Counted from the first letter of the stretch, positions 8,201-18,173 are shown. The stretch is DNA of 64,000 bases from Sinorhizobium medicae (GCF_007827695.1 NZ_VITA01000004.1:310001-374000), one strand, 5' to 3'. A program made the numbers and translations. The notes: generated by a model not told the origin, from the letters alone.

Positions 8201-10048
8201 ATGCTGCTGTCGGAAAAGATCCGCCTCATCGCCGCCTTCGATCACCGTGACATCTTCATTGACCCGAATCCGGATATCGATCTCTCCTTTGCCGAACGCA
8301 AGCGCATTTTCGCGCTGCCGCGCTCCAGCTGGCAGGATTATGACCGGAAGGCGCTCTCGCCCGGCGCCATGATCATTTCACGTTCGGAGAAGCTGGTGAC
8401 GCTCACCCCGGAAGCGATGGCGGCGATCGGGATCGACAAGCCGAAGGCGACGCCGTTCGAGATCATGAGCACCATTCTGAAAAGCCCGGTCGACCTCCTC
8501 TGGTTCGGCGGCATCGGCACCTATGTCCGCGGCAGCGGCGAGACGGATGCGGAGGTCGGCGACCGCGCAAACGATGCGATCCGCATCACCGCGGAGGAGG
8601 TGCGGGCCCGGGTGATCGGCGAGGGGGCCAATCTCGGGGTCACGCAGAAAGGCCGTATCGGCTTTTCCCTCAATGGCGGGCGCTGCAACTCCGACGCCAT
8701 CGACAATTCGGCCGGCGTCAATTCCTCCGACGTCGAGGTCAACATCAAGATCGCGCTCGCCTCTGCCATGCGCGACGGACGCCTGACCCGGCCGAAGCGC
8801 AACACGCTTCTGGCGTCGATGACGGACGAAGTCGGACATCTGGTGCTACGCAACAACTACCAGCAGTCGCTTGCGATTTCGCTCACCGAAATGCAGGGGC
8901 TCGCCAACCGCACGCCGCTCGCGCGGCTGATGGCGCGGCTCGGGGCCGACGGCCACCTCAACCGCAAGGTGGAGACGCTTCCGACCGATCAGGCAATGAG
9001 CGAGCGCTATCAGGCGGGCCGGCCGCTCACACGCCCGGAGATCGGCGTGCTGCTCTCCTATGCGAAACTGGTCCTGTTCGACGAACTGACCATCAGCGAT
9101 CTTCCGGACGATCCCTATTTCACGGCGACGCTGGAGCGCTACTTCCCGGCAAAGATGCGCAAGACCTATGCCGGCGACATTCACGGGCACCGGCTGCGCC
9201 GCGAGATCATCGCCACTGTGCTCGTCAACGAAACGATAAACCGCGGCGGGCCCGCTTTCGCCTCGACGCTGACGGACGCCACCGGCTTCCTTTCCGCCGA
9301 CGTCGTCAAGGCCGCGGTGCTGGCACTGGACGGTTTCGATCTGCCGCGCATCTATGCCGAGATTGACGCGCTCGACAACCGGATCGGCGGCATGATCCAG
9401 AACAGGCTCTATCAGGAGGTGGGACGCATCTTTGCCCTTGTCGCAGCGAGGGTGCTGCGCACCCGGGCCTCCGAGGGCTCCGTTGCGGAAGCGGTTGCGC
9501 GGCTGCGCGACGGCCTGCAGAAGCTGCGCGGCACCATGCGGGCGGCAATCTCCCGGGAGGGGGCCGAGGAAGCGCGTCAGAAGGCCGCGGGCTTCATTGA
9601 AAACGGCGTGCCGGCAAAGCTCGCCGAGGAAATCGCGGAGCTCTCGCTGATGACCCTCGTTCCGGAGATCATGCAGATCGCCATAGTGACCGGCGAGCCG
9701 CTGAACCGCACCGCCCAGGCCTATTTCACCGTCACCGAGAGCCTGAGGGTCAACCGCCTGCTTGCGGCCGCCGACCGGGTGCCTGCCACCGAGCAGTTCG
9801 AGGCAATGGCCTTGTCACGGGCCGTCGGCGATATCGGCACCGCGCGCCGCGACATCACAATCGCCGCGCTCGTCGAGTACAAGGGCGAACGGAATCCGGT
9901 CCTCGCCTGGCAGGACCGCGACCGGCAGCGTGTGGCGAGCGTCGGCGACCAGCTGAGGCTCCTGACCGAAAAGGGTGAAACGACGCTCGCCAAGGTGACA
10001 GTCGCAGCCGGCGTCCTCAGCGACCTTGCACGCGGCTGGACGAAATGA
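5261..10048 (+). CDS. gdhB: NAD-dependent glutamate dehydrogenase, large (~180 kDa) type
   Basis: Oxidatively deaminates glutamate to 2-oxoglutarate, a catabolic enzyme of the GDH2-like 180 kDa class of alpha- and gammaproteobacteria. 1,595 residues is the full family length. The catalytic core is central: the conserved block RWSDRAQDYRTEVLGLVKAQ with the following VPVGAKGGFYPKQL lies near residues 800-850. The N-terminal half carries ACT-like regulatory regions typical of the family. ATG 5261 follows GGAGAG at about the right distance; a GTG at 5246 overlaps that site. The gene symbol is tentative. Confidence 0.94.
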   Translation: MGVKYNPKRDRHIDAARAAGSRFGAETLAPEILFGGASNDDLDQYTPEMLALTAAHARSELARWDGGKPRVSVETVPGIAPGGTEASIIAITERNMPFLYDSVMGEVTSTHRDIHLAIHPILVMEAGQAVKLFDPDEGSRPEHRVSHIQIHLSKLTPLEERSLSKRISDVLEQVHQAVHDWPAMTALLDQAMRELEDYNASRKKSDRDEALAFLRWLRDSNFTFLGMREYTYSGKGGEATVERGKGRGLGILSNPDVRVLRQGKDAVLTTPEILAFLEGPDFLIVTKANVKSVVHRRAHMDYIGVKRFDASGNVIGELRIVGLFTSTAYTRQASEIPLLRHKIEKIIDHFGYDPQSHSGKTLANTLESYPRDDLFQIDIGLLAAFCEQINELGDRPRVRVLPRIDHFDRFVSVIVFVPREQYDSDVREKLGEYLKTVYDGRVSAYYPAFPEGGLARVHFIIGRSGGKTPRVPQAKLEEAVRAIVTRWIDRFNLLARKEGTEISVGEAYQAAFTPAEAYADLADISACRADDPIRISFYHRHQERPDTLELKIFHADTPVSLSRRVPLLENLGFRVISEQTYDIGVRTHGDEPREVVLHDMELIHRDGHTLNLAKMGPNLEEAFLAAWDGATEDDNFNRLVMLAGLTAREVTVLRAYARYLRQAGITYSQGYIADTLNKYPTIAADIFRLFSTRMDPTTEVKTRTKKCNALLAGIEEALSAVPSLDEDRILRRYVNAVQSTLRTNYFQKDADGRPRAVLAFKLDPKQLDGLPEPRPFREIFVYGTEVEGVHLRFGKVARGGLRWSDRAQDYRTEVLGLVKAQQVKNAVIVPVGAKGGFYPKQLPAGGSRDEIFKAGTEAYKTYIRTLLSVTDNIVGQEVVPPADTLRLDGDDPYFVVAADKGTATFSDTANALAQEADFWLDDAFASGGSAGYDHKKMGITARGAWEAVKRHFREMDVDIQTTPFTVAGVGDMSGDVFGNGMLLSEKIRLIAAFDHRDIFIDPNPDIDLSFAERKRIFALPRSSWQDYDRKALSPGAMIISRSEKLVTLTPEAMAAIGIDKPKATPFEIMSTILKSPVDLLWFGGIGTYVRGSGETDAEVGDRANDAIRITAEEVRARVIGEGANLGVTQKGRIGFSLNGGRCNSDAIDNSAGVNSSDVEVNIKIALASAMRDGRLTRPKRNTLLASMTDEVGHLVLRNNYQQSLAISLTEMQGLANRTPLARLMARLGADGHLNRKVETLPTDQAMSERYQAGRPLTRPEIGVLLSYAKLVLFDELTISDLPDDPYFTATLERYFPAKMRKTYAGDIHGHRLRREIIATVLVNETINRGGPAFASTLTDATGFLSADVVKAAVLALDGFDLPRIYAEIDALDNRIGGMIQNRLYQEVGRIFALVAARVLRTRASEGSVAEAVARLRDGLQKLRGTMRAAISREGAEEARQKAAGFIENGVPAKLAEEIAELSLMTLVPEIMQIAIVTGEPLNRTAQAYFTVTESLRVNRLLAAADRVPATEQFEAMALSRAVGDIGTARRDITIAALVEYKGERNPVLAWQDRDRQRVASVGDQLRLLTEKGETTLAKVTVAAGVLSDLARGWTK

Positions 10049-10172
10049 CAAAGTCCCTGCGGCCGTAGTTCCCCGGAGGTTCGAATCCGCTTCCGGGCGA
10101 AGTTCGTTCTTCATTGCACAAGCCGCCCCGATCGATCGCGGCGGGCTTGTGCAAGCGGCGGGGAGGGAAGGC

Positions 10173-11564
10173 GTGGACATTGCGGCCGGGCGAATGGATG
10201 AGCGGCCAGGGACCTCGCGTCTCGGCATTGCGGGCTGGATGCTCTTCGACTGGGCCGCGCAACCCTTCTTCACCGTCATCACGACCTTCATCTTCGCACC
10301 CTATTTCGTTTCCAGGCTGACGGCCGACCCGGCACAGGGTCAGGCGGTCTGGGGGTATACGCTTACTGCCGCGGGGATCGTGATTGCCCTGCTTTCTCCC
10401 GTCCTCGGCGCTATCGCCGATGCGACCGGCCCGCGAAAACCGTGGATTGCCTTCTTCGCCGCAGTGAAGATCGCCTCGCTCGCCCTGCTCTGGTATGCGG
10501 CGCCCGGCTCAAGCCTGATCTACGCGGCGCTCCTTCTGGCGCTAGCCACGGTGGCCGCCGAATTCTCCATCGTCTTCAACGATTCCATGATGACGCGGCT
10601 CGTGAGCGAAAGGGAAGTGGGCCGTATCTCGAACATCGCCTGGGGGCTCGGCTATCTCGGCGGCATGATCGTGCTCATCGCGGTAGTCGTGCTCGTTGCC
10701 AGCGATCCGCAGACGGGAAAGACAGTGCTCGGGCTCGATCCCCTGTTCGGGCTCGATCCGGCAAAGGGCGAGGATGCCCGCATCACCGGCCCGATCTCCG
10801 CCATCTGGTATCTCATTTTCATCCTGCCCATGTTTTTCTTCACGCCGGATGCGATCCGGGCGACGATGACGATGGCAGAGGCAGCCGCGCGGGGGCTCGA
10901 GGAGCTGAGGGGAACGCTCAGCGAACTCAAGGAGAGGGCCGGCATATTGCGGTTCCTGATCGCCCGGATGATCTTCCAGGACGGCGTAAACGGCCTGCTC
11001 GCGCTCGGCGGCACCTTCGCTGCCGGCATGTTCGGCTGGCAGACGATGGAGCTCGGTGTTTACGGCATCATCCTCAACATCGTCGCAATCGCCGGCTGCC
11101 TCGTTGCGAGCTGGCTCGATGCCCATCTCGGCTCGAAGAAGATCGTGGTCGCAAGCCTCGTCTGTCTCACGATCGCCACCCTCGGCATCGTCTCGACCGG
11201 ACCGGGCTTCACCCTCTTCGGACTCGCACCGCTGCCGAGCACGGATTCGGGCGGCCTGTTCGGCACCGCTGCCGAAAAGGCCTACATTGCCTATGGCCTG
11301 CTTGTCGGCATCGCCTTCGGCCCCGTCCAGGCCTCGTCTCGATCCTATCTCGCCCGCAGTGTATCGCCCGACGAAGCCGGGCGCTATTTCGGCCTCTATG
11401 CGCTTTCCGGCCGCGCGACGTCATTCCTGGCGCCCGCCTCGGTCGCCACCGTCACCTTGCTGACCGGCTCGGCCCGCATCGGCATGGTAGCGCTCGTCGC
11501 TTTCCTCGCCCTTGGACTCGTCCTTCTCCTGCGGACGCCCTATCCGGCTCATCGCCCGACGTGA
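10173..11564 (+). CDS. MFS permease of the UMF1 (Atg22-like) family
   Basis: An inner-membrane protein of about 12 hydrophobic segments, starting GWMLFDWAAQPFFTVITTFIFAPYF, which is the UMF1 signature W-x-L-x-D-W-A-x-x-P. In yeast the related Atg22 exports amino acids from the vacuole; the bacterial substrate is unknown. I prefer GTG 10173 because GGGAGG lies six bases before it; ATG 10194 is the alternative, giving 456 instead of 463 residues. It follows the glutamate dehydrogenase gene by 124 bases, so amino-acid-related transport is a loose inference. Confidence 0.82.
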   Translation: MDIAAGRMDERPGTSRLGIAGWMLFDWAAQPFFTVITTFIFAPYFVSRLTADPAQGQAVWGYTLTAAGIVIALLSPVLGAIADATGPRKPWIAFFAAVKIASLALLWYAAPGSSLIYAALLLALATVAAEFSIVFNDSMMTRLVSEREVGRISNIAWGLGYLGGMIVLIAVVVLVASDPQTGKTVLGLDPLFGLDPAKGEDARITGPISAIWYLIFILPMFFFTPDAIRATMTMAEAAARGLEELRGTLSELKERAGILRFLIARMIFQDGVNGLLALGGTFAAGMFGWQTMELGVYGIILNIVAIAGCLVASWLDAHLGSKKIVVASLVCLTIATLGIVSTGPGFTLFGLAPLPSTDSGGLFGTAAEKAYIAYGLLVGIAFGPVQASSRSYLARSVSPDEAGRYFGLYALSGRATSFLAPASVATVTLLTGSARIGMVALVAFLALGLVLLLRTPYPAHRPT

Positions 11565-11619
11565 GGGGGCCACAACCGAGGTTGTGGCATTTCGCCTGCA
11601 GCAGGATCAGAGGCGCCGC

Positions 11620-13230
11620 TCAGTGCCGGAAATGCCGCATCCCGGTGAAGACCATCGCGACATTGTGCTCGTCGGCCGCTGCGATCACCTCCTCGTCGCG
11701 CATGGAGCCGCCCGGCTGGATCACTGCGGTGGCCCCCGCAGCGATCGCGGACAGAAGGCCGTCAGCGAACGGCAGGAAGGCTTCCGAGGCAACCGCGGAG
11801 CCGCGTGTCAGAGGCTCGGCGAGACCGAGCGCCTTCGCCGCCTCTTCCGCCTTGATGGCAGCAATTCTCGCGGAATCGACCCGGCTCATCTGTCCGGCGC
11901 CGATACCCGCCGTCTGACCGCCTTTCGCGTAGACGACGGCATTCGACTTGACGTGCTTGGCCACCTTGAAGGCAAATTTCATGTCTTCGAGCTCCTGCGC
12001 CGTCGGCGTGCGCTTCGTGACCACCTTCAGTTCGATGTCTTCGATCATGCCGTCGTCGCGCGTCTGGACAAGAAGGCCCCCGGCCACCGTCTTTGCCGTC
12101 AGACCGGGCGTGCGCGGATCCGGCAGGCCGCCGGTCGCAAGCAGCCGCAGATTGGGCTTCCGGGCGATGATCGCTTTCGCCTCGTCGCTGACCGACGGGG
12201 CGATGATCACTTCGGTGAAGAGCTTCACGATCTCTTCGGCGGTCGCCGCGTCGAGTTCCTGATTAAGCGCGATAATGCCGCCGAAAGCGGAGGTCGAATC
12301 ACAGGCAAGCGCCCGGCGATATGCTTCCGCGAGCGATGGCGCGGTCGCAACGCCGCAGGGGTTGGCATGCTTGATAATGGCGCAGGCAGGCGCCTTTTCC
12401 GGCAGGAATTCCGCCACCAGCTCGAAGGCGGCGTCGGTGTCGTTGATGTTGTTGTAGGAGAGCTGCTTGCCTTGGAGAAGCGCTGCAGTGGCGACCCCCG
12501 GCCGCTTGTCACCGGTCACATAGAAACCGGCCTTCTGATGCGGGTTTTCGCCGTAGCGCATCTCTTCCTTGAGCACCCCGCCGATGACGCGGTGGCGCGG
12601 CATGGGCGTGTCGAGTACCTCGGCGAACCAGTTGGAGATTGCCGCATCATAGGCCGCTGTGCGGGCATAGGCCTTGGCGGCCATTTTCTGGCGGAAGGCA
12701 TAGCGCGTCGTGCCGCCCGCGATCTCCTCCAGCAGCAGCGGATAATCCGCCGGGTCGGTCACAACGGTCACATAGGCGTGGTTCTTGGCCGACGCCCGGA
12801 TCATTGCGGGACCGCCAATGTCGATATTCTCGACCGTGGTCGGATAGTCGCCGCCCTTGGCGCGAACCTCCTCGAAGGGGTAGAGATTGATGACGGCGAG
12901 ATCGATCGCTGTAATACCGTGTGCGCTCATCGCGCCGGCATGCTCCGCATCGTCGCGAATAGCCAGCAGACCGCCGTGAACGCCGGGATGAAGGGTTTTC
13001 ACGCGACCGTCCATGATCTCCGGAAACCCCGTCAGCTCCGAAACGTCGCTGACGGGAAGGCCCGCATCGGCAAGCGCCTTGTGCGTCCCGCCGGTCGATA
13101 CCAGCCGCACGCCCCTGTCATTGAGGTGGCGGGCGAGTTCGACGATGCCCGATTTGTCGGAGACCGAAAGGAGGGCGGTTTTGATCCGGACTTCGTCCGG
13201 GGCGGGAATTTTCTTGGAGGCGACAGCCAT
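11620..13230 (-). CDS. purH: Bifunctional AICAR transformylase / IMP cyclohydrolase
   Basis: Catalyses the last two steps of de novo purine synthesis: formylation of AICAR with 10-formyl-THF, then ring closure to IMP. The 536-residue protein has the N-terminal MGS-like cyclohydrolase domain ([23 protein letters not shown]) and the C-terminal transformylase domain, with [21 protein letters not shown] and [12 protein letters not shown]. It is last in the leftward run htpX-rsmB-heparinase-purH, an arrangement I recognise from rhizobia. It starts at ATG 13230. Confidence 0.96.
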   Translation of the reverse strand: MAVASKKIPAPDEVRIKTALLSVSDKSGIVELARHLNDRGVRLVSTGGTHKALADAGLPVSDVSELTGFPEIMDGRVKTLHPGVHGGLLAIRDDAEHAGAMSAHGITAIDLAVINLYPFEEVRAKGGDYPTTVENIDIGGPAMIRASAKNHAYVTVVTDPADYPLLLEEIAGGTTRYAFRQKMAAKAYARTAAYDAAISNWFAEVLDTPMPRHRVIGGVLKEEMRYGENPHQKAGFYVTGDKRPGVATAALLQGKQLSYNNINDTDAAFELVAEFLPEKAPACAIIKHANPCGVATAPSLAEAYRRALACDSTSAFGGIIALNQELDAATAEEIVKLFTEVIIAPSVSDEAKAIIARKPNLRLLATGGLPDPRTPGLTAKTVAGGLLVQTRDDGMIEDIELKVVTKRTPTAQELEDMKFAFKVAKHVKSNAVVYAKGGQTAGIGAGQMSRVDSARIAAIKAEEAAKALGLAEPLTRGSAVASEAFLPFADGLLSAIAAGATAVIQPGGSMRDEEVIAAADEHNVAMVFTGMRHFRH

Positions 13231-13381
13231 CGACCTTGCTCCTTTGGCAGCGCCGGACGCGTGAGGAGGAGGTTCCGGCGGTTGGGCTGGCTGCCCGTTA
13301 GCATAGCTTCATCCGGGAAGAAACCTTCGGCGTGTCGCAGAGCGTGGAATTGCCCGTCTGGACGGTTCCCGGCAGCGTCCA

Positions 13382-15088
13382 TCATGCTGCCCGCGTGAAA
13401 GTCCACTGGATTTCGGGCTGGTCGCCGGCGGCGAAAGTCACCGTGATCTGCGACGAGGCGCGCACGCCGGAGGGATCGGCGAAGAAGATGTCCTCCTCCA
13501 CGGCGAGCTTGCCGTCCCGACATGCGAAGAGCCAAGCCTCACCGTCGGGCGCCGTCAGGTATATTTCGCTCTCGCTGTGCCGGCGCATGCCGATCGCCGG
13601 ATGAATGTGGAATCGGGCGATGGCGATCGAGCCGTCCTCCGGATCAGGGTCGCCGCCGTCCTCGAGCAACAGGCGGTCGCGACCGCGAATCAGCCGGCCT
13701 CCATTGAGTATTCCGATGTCACGCTCGTGGAGCAGTCCGAAGGGCGCAACATAGCCGTCATGGCTCGCCTTGACCGTCTCCATTCTGCCTGGCTCGTCCT
13801 TCCTCTCGACCGCGACGCGGGACGGCCCCCCGGCCACGATCGGACCGAGGAATCGCGACTGCGAGAAGCGGCAAGAGGATCTGTCGTTCAGGGTGACAGT
13901 GGAATGCGCTGCCGTGGTGCGCGCCATTTGCCGAAATCGATCGCCGGCGAATTTCGGCGCGCCGGAATTGATGACGAAGCGATTCCGGCCGGAGGACATC
14001 TCGAAAGAGAGACAGCCTGCATGGGCACTGCGCGACAGATCGACCGATAGTGGCCGCCCGGTGTCCACGATGACGACGGTTTCACCCAGCGACAGGCGTT
14101 CGTATTGCGCATGCGGAAGCGATCGGAAAGGTTCGCCAGCGGTCTCGTCATATCTGAGCACAGAGGCGAGCTCATGGGCAGCAACGGATGTCGCGCTGTT
14201 GAAAAGGGCGAGCTCGCCGCTTTGGTGACGGAAGAAGCGGAGCGCCGGATACATGCGGTCGATACAGGAAATCAGCTTCGAAGGCACGTCGTGTCCGAGA
14301 TTGACATATGTCTGACGCAGCGGCAGCAGATCGAGCAGGAGCTCGAGCCCCGCCCGTGGATTGCGGGAGAAATGCGCTCCGTCCGGGAGGATCTGCCGTT
14401 CCAGCTCGAGATCGAGATTGCGGGACGCCCTGCGGATCGCCGAAGCCGTCGCCGGCATCGAGACGGAGGCCATCGCGAGCGCAAGGCGAACCCTCAGCCG
14501 TGCCTCTCCATCGGGCACGGTCCCGGCAACATGCCGGAGATGACGCACCTGGAGGGCCAGGCTCTTCAGGAATCGGCGATAAAAGCCATGCTCGGCATTG
14601 CGCAGCACGACCGGCGAGTGGGACAGCCAGGCGATGACGCGCTGTGCCACCACGTCCGCGTCCCACGAGATTTCACCGATAGTTCGGCCATGGCTCCCCA
14701 TCCAGTCGTCGACAATCTGGCGCAGCCTGGCCGAGCCGGCTTCATCCTGGACTGCCCGCATGTGACGCAGCCAGCCGAAGGAATGGAGGCGGATCGCGAA
14801 TTCGTAAGACGGCAGATCGATCTCGAAAGCCGACTCACCTTCGGTATCCAGAACCCGCCCGGCGAGCGGAAACCGGCCTGCGAGGATCTCCTCCGCAACG
14901 AATGGGTCTATTGCGCGAAGGTCCGTCGGCGCGACGATGAGGCGGACGGGCGTTGAGCCGGCATAGCGCTGCGCCGCGGTCCGGCCAAGCGAAAGCCGGC
15001 GCTCAAGCCGCCGTGTGCCTTCGCGCAGGTACAGATATAGGAACCTTGGTTTATTGGAAAGCGGCATCGGCGCCCGTAAGTTCCTCAT
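13382..15088 (-). CDS. Heparinase II/III-like protein
   Basis: About 568 residues, with an N-terminal helical (alpha/alpha-toroid) region and a C-terminal beta-rich heparinase II/III domain beginning around the stretch AHAGCLSFEMSSGRNRFVINSG. The family includes polysaccharide lyases, but no signal peptide is visible (it starts MRNLRAPMPLSNKPRFL), so this copy would stay in the cytoplasm and its substrate is unknown. ATG 15088 follows GAAGG; a TTG at 15112 and an ATG at 15067 are alternatives. It sits between rsmB and purH, and its link to them is not evident. Confidence 0.82.
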   Translation of the reverse strand: MRNLRAPMPLSNKPRFLYLYLREGTRRLERRLSLGRTAAQRYAGSTPVRLIVAPTDLRAIDPFVAEEILAGRFPLAGRVLDTEGESAFEIDLPSYEFAIRLHSFGWLRHMRAVQDEAGSARLRQIVDDWMGSHGRTIGEISWDADVVAQRVIAWLSHSPVVLRNAEHGFYRRFLKSLALQVRHLRHVAGTVPDGEARLRVRLALAMASVSMPATASAIRRASRNLDLELERQILPDGAHFSRNPRAGLELLLDLLPLRQTYVNLGHDVPSKLISCIDRMYPALRFFRHQSGELALFNSATSVAAHELASVLRYDETAGEPFRSLPHAQYERLSLGETVVIVDTGRPLSVDLSRSAHAGCLSFEMSSGRNRFVINSGAPKFAGDRFRQMARTTAAHSTVTLNDRSSCRFSQSRFLGPIVAGGPSRVAVERKDEPGRMETVKASHDGYVAPFGLLHERDIGILNGGRLIRGRDRLLLEDGGDPDPEDGSIAIARFHIHPAIGMRRHSESEIYLTAPDGEAWLFACRDGKLAVEEDIFFADPSGVRASSQITVTFAAGDQPEIQWTFTRAA

Positions 15089-15333
15089 GACTGCAAGACC
15101 TTCGAAGCGCAAAGCACCTAGCGGATTGCCTGGCGCAGCACCGTGCGTCTCCAGAAACGCAGAAAAGGTCGCTGTTGAGTGGCTGCAGACGCTTGAATCG
15201 GAATTGATTCGAAGGTCAAGCAGGAGACCGGAATCGTGCGGGAAAGATCATTAAATATTTATCAATCCTGAAGTCATTGATAGGCGGACCGCCTCAATGC
15301 GTCAATTGTCACGATCAAACCTGTCGACAAGCA

Positions 15334-16746
15334 TCAGGCGTCGGCCCGGCGCAACACGGCCGCATAGAAACCATCCAGACCGCTGGCGAAAGGCGGTCCA
15401 AGGGACAGCATCGCCGGTGTCGTCCGGAATTCTCCGAGGGCGGTAATCGCCTGTTCGAGCCCAGGCCAGGCGGCCGCGTCGATCGGCACCCGCTCGCATC
15501 CGCCGTCGGCAACGACGCGCGCCACGACCTCCTCGCCCTCGCGCGGGTCGAGCGAACAGTTGGAAAAGACGAGAAGCCCTCCGGGCTTCACCAGGGTGAG
15601 TGCATGCCGCAGCAGCCGCTCTTGCAGCCCGGCAAGCTTCTCGACGTCATCAGGGCCTTTTGTCCAGAGCACATCGGGATGCCGCCGGGTGGTGCCGGTC
15701 GACGAGCAGGGGGCGTCGAGAAGGGCGGCGTCGAAGAGTTCTTCCGGCCGGAAATCGGCCATGTCGGCCTCCTTCGTCGCGCTCTCTAATCCAAGCCGCT
15801 CAAGGTTGGCCTTGAGTCGCCGGAGGCGGCTGGAAGACTGATCCAGCGCGATCACCTTTGCCCCTGCGAGAACGAGTTGCGCCGTCTTGCCGCCGGGCGC
15901 GGCACAAAGGTCGACCACCTTTCTGCCGGAAATATCTCCGAAGAGGCGCGCCGGAATGGAGGCAGCCGCATCCTGGACCCACCATCCGCCCTCCGAAAAA
16001 CCGGGCAGAGACGGAATGGAGCCGTCAAAATCCTGAAGTCGAACGGAACCGGTCGGCAACACGGTGCCGTTGAGCCGGTCGGCCCAGGAAGCTGCATCGG
16101 ATTTAACGGTGACATCGATGGCGGCGGGTACGAGCTGCGCGTCAGAGATGCGCTCCGCTTGATCGCGTCCGTAACAGGTGACGAGCCTGTCGAAGAACCA
16201 GCCCGGCATCGCCGGCACCTGTTGCAGACGTTCGAGAATCGCCTCCTTTTCACGCGAAAGCCGCCGCAGCACCGCATTGACAAGGCTGGCGAAACGGCGA
16301 TTTCGCGGATCGGACTGGGCCTGTTCCACTGCGAGGTCGACGGCGGAATGATCCGGAACATCAAGATAGAGAATTTGTGCGGCAGCAACGGTCAGGACAT
16401 GTTCGAGTGCCCGCGCACCCTCAGGCAATGGTGTCTGCAGCAGGGAATCGATCGCCGCGCGGATGCGTGGCAGATGGCGCAGTGCGGAGTTCAGAATGGC
16501 GCGCACCAGCGCGCGGTCGGCATCGTTCAACTCACGATAGACCGGGTTGCCCCGCTCCGGGTCCAGCATCCCGTCGAGCGGCGTTTTCCGGTCGACCACC
16601 GCCGCAAGGATCTTCGCCGCTGCCTGGCGGCTCTTCAAGCCCGGTTTGGCCGGGGCAAGCGCGCCGGCCTTGGGCCCTCCCAATCCGGGGCGCCTGTGTT
16701 CTCGGATTCGTTTCGGATGAGAATCGTTCTTGCTGTCTTCGGGCAT
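15334..16746 (-). CDS. rsmB: 16S rRNA (cytosine-967-C5)-methyltransferase, RsmB/Sun family
   Basis: Methylates C967 of 16S rRNA using SAM. An N-terminal NusB-like helical domain (about residues 35-175) precedes the Rossmann methyltransferase domain: SAM loop DLCAAPGGKTAQL, then DAPCSSTGT and SNCSLDPREGEEV, which hold the two family cysteines. The basic N-terminal 30 residues are extra. The start codon overlaps the last base of htpX, so the two are translationally coupled. 470 residues, slightly longer than E. coli RsmB. Confidence 0.92.
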   Translation of the reverse strand: MPEDSKNDSHPKRIREHRRPGLGGPKAGALAPAKPGLKSRQAAAKILAAVVDRKTPLDGMLDPERGNPVYRELNDADRALVRAILNSALRHLPRIRAAIDSLLQTPLPEGARALEHVLTVAAAQILYLDVPDHSAVDLAVEQAQSDPRNRRFASLVNAVLRRLSREKEAILERLQQVPAMPGWFFDRLVTCYGRDQAERISDAQLVPAAIDVTVKSDAASWADRLNGTVLPTGSVRLQDFDGSIPSLPGFSEGGWWVQDAAASIPARLFGDISGRKVVDLCAAPGGKTAQLVLAGAKVIALDQSSSRLRRLKANLERLGLESATKEADMADFRPEELFDAALLDAPCSSTGTTRRHPDVLWTKGPDDVEKLAGLQERLLRHALTLVKPGGLLVFSNCSLDPREGEEVVARVVADGGCERVPIDAAAWPGLEQAITALGEFRTTPAMLSLGPPFASGLDGFYAAVLRRADA

Positions 16747-17705
16747 CAGGACCAGGGGCCTTTCGGCGGTTCGGAACCACCGCGACCCCAGCCGGTTCTC
16801 GGGACAGAGCGCGATTTTCGCACCGCATTATCAGGCCGAACGGGTGCCGTCGACCCCGTGGACATCTCCCGGGCCATTCTCTCGAGGGCCACGACCCGGT
16901 TCTCGGTGTTGGGATGGGTCGAGAACAGATTGTCCATCCGCTCGCCCGAGAGGGGATTGATGATGAACATATGCGCGGTCGCAGGATTGCGCTCGGCATC
17001 GGGATTGTGAACGACATGCGCCGCTCCGGCGATCTTGCGGAGCGCCGAGGAAAGCCAGAGCGGGTTGCCGCAGATCTCCGCGCCGCGCCGGTCGGCGGAA
17101 TATTCGCGGGTGCGGCTGATCGCCATCTGCACGAGCGCCGCCGCCAGCGGAGCGACGATCATCGCGATCAGCACGCCGATAAAGCCGAGCGGATTGTTGT
17201 TCTCGCGGTTTCCGCCGAAAAAGAAGGCAAAGTTGCCGAGCATGGAAATCGCACCGGCAAGCGTTGCCGTCATCGTCATCGTCAGGGTATCGCGGTACTG
17301 GATATGGGCAAGCTCGTGCGCCATCACCCCGGCGACCTCCTCGTAGGAGAGCGAATGCAGCAGTCCCGTCGAAGCGGCGACCGCGGCGTTTTCGGGATTG
17401 CGCCCGGTGGCGAATGCGTTCGGCTGGGGACTGTCGATGACATAGACGCGCGGCATCGGCAGGCCGGCATTCTTTGCGAGGTCACGCACGATGCCGTAAT
17501 ATTCCGGGGCGCTTCGCTCATCGACCTCCTGCGCCCGGTACATCCGCAGCACCATCCGATCGGAATTCCAATAGGAGAAGAAATTCATGCCCGCGGCAAT
17601 GACGAGGGCGATCATCATGCCACCCCGGCCGCCGATCACATAGCCGACGGCCATGAACAGGACGGTCATGAAGGCTAGCAGCATTGCGGTGCGCATGAGA
17701 TTCAT
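16746..17705 (-). CDS. htpX: Membrane-bound zinc metalloprotease HtpX
   Basis: An M48B protease that degrades misfolded inner-membrane proteins. The N-terminus has two closely spaced membrane segments ([18 protein letters not shown], then [17 protein letters not shown]). The zinc motif HELAH lies in [12 protein letters not shown], and two further hydrophobic segments follow. ATG 17705 (MNLMRTAML) gives the usual 319 residues; upstream in-frame starts extend into the parS-like site at 17791 and are unlikely. A Gly/Pro/Arg-rich tail follows the catalytic domain. Confidence 0.93.
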   Translation of the reverse strand: MNLMRTAMLLAFMTVLFMAVGYVIGGRGGMMIALVIAAGMNFFSYWNSDRMVLRMYRAQEVDERSAPEYYGIVRDLAKNAGLPMPRVYVIDSPQPNAFATGRNPENAAVAASTGLLHSLSYEEVAGVMAHELAHIQYRDTLTMTMTATLAGAISMLGNFAFFFGGNRENNNPLGFIGVLIAMIVAPLAAALVQMAISRTREYSADRRGAEICGNPLWLSSALRKIAGAAHVVHNPDAERNPATAHMFIINPLSGERMDNLFSTHPNTENRVVALERMAREMSTGSTAPVRPDNAVRKSRSVPRTGWGRGGSEPPKGPWS

Positions 17706-17790
17706 GAATGAGCTCCAACCAGTTCGTGATCCGTTCCGCACTCTGTGGAAAGCCGCCTGCGGCCGCATCGCTCCATCAGCCCTGTGCGAG

Positions 17791-17806
17791 GGTTTCACGT
17801 GAATCA
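17791..17806. other. parS-like ParB-binding site 2
   Basis: GGTTTCACGTGAATCA. The core and left arm match parS. The right arm has the mirror image of the site 1 change, again creating a GANTC site (GAATC at 17801-17805). It is intergenic, between the divergent htpX and SDHAF4-like genes. Confidence 0.7.
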
Positions 17807-17886
17807 GCTTTTCCGCTTGCACGGAATGCCTATATGATGGGGATAAACCGCCAGCTCTTCAATATCGTTACGGAAACAGTGCCCGT

Positions 17887-18087
17887 ATGCAGAACGACAA
17901 CGACAATTCTCCCGACCATCCAAGACGTCCGCTGTCTCCCGCCGCGCTCCGCGCTCTGAAGGAGGCGGAGGAGAGACGGGGCGCCAAGGCGCCCAAGGAA
18001 ATTCCTGCGGAAGTGGGCGGGCGCGGCGGCCTCGATCCGGCACGCTTCGGCGATTGGGAAATCAAGGGCAGAGCGATCGATTTCTGA
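17887..18087 (+). CDS. SDHAF4-like succinate dehydrogenase assembly factor (DUF1674)
   Basis: A 66-residue soluble protein ending in the family signature GGLDPARFGDWEIKGRAIDF, preceded by a charged, disordered-looking N-terminus rich in Asn/Asp/Pro. In eukaryotes the homologous factor (Sdh8/SDHAF4) binds flavinylated SDHA and aids complex II assembly; the same role in bacteria is inferred from homology. ATG 17887 gives MQNDNDNSPDHP. It is divergent from htpX and stands alone. Confidence 0.8.
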   Translation: MQNDNDNSPDHPRRPLSPAALRALKEAEERRGAKAPKEIPAEVGGRGGLDPARFGDWEIKGRAIDF

Positions 18088-18173
18088 GGCTTGCCTCGAA
18101 ATTTAGTTTCGGATGCGAATCGGTCGAGCGCTTTGGCGTTGAGGCGCCGCGGGAGCCCCTCAATGCGCCGCGA

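Noticed and set aside
10045-10110. Possible tRNA, because of GGTTCGAATCC-like TpsiC-arm sequence near 10079
   Set aside because: I could not fold an acceptor stem, D-arm or anticodon arm around it. It lies in the short gap and leader before the UMF1 gene.
11512-13398. Open frame of about 630 codons antisense to purH
   Set aside because: purH is unmistakable on the other strand, and the antisense protein is Arg-rich with no family features.
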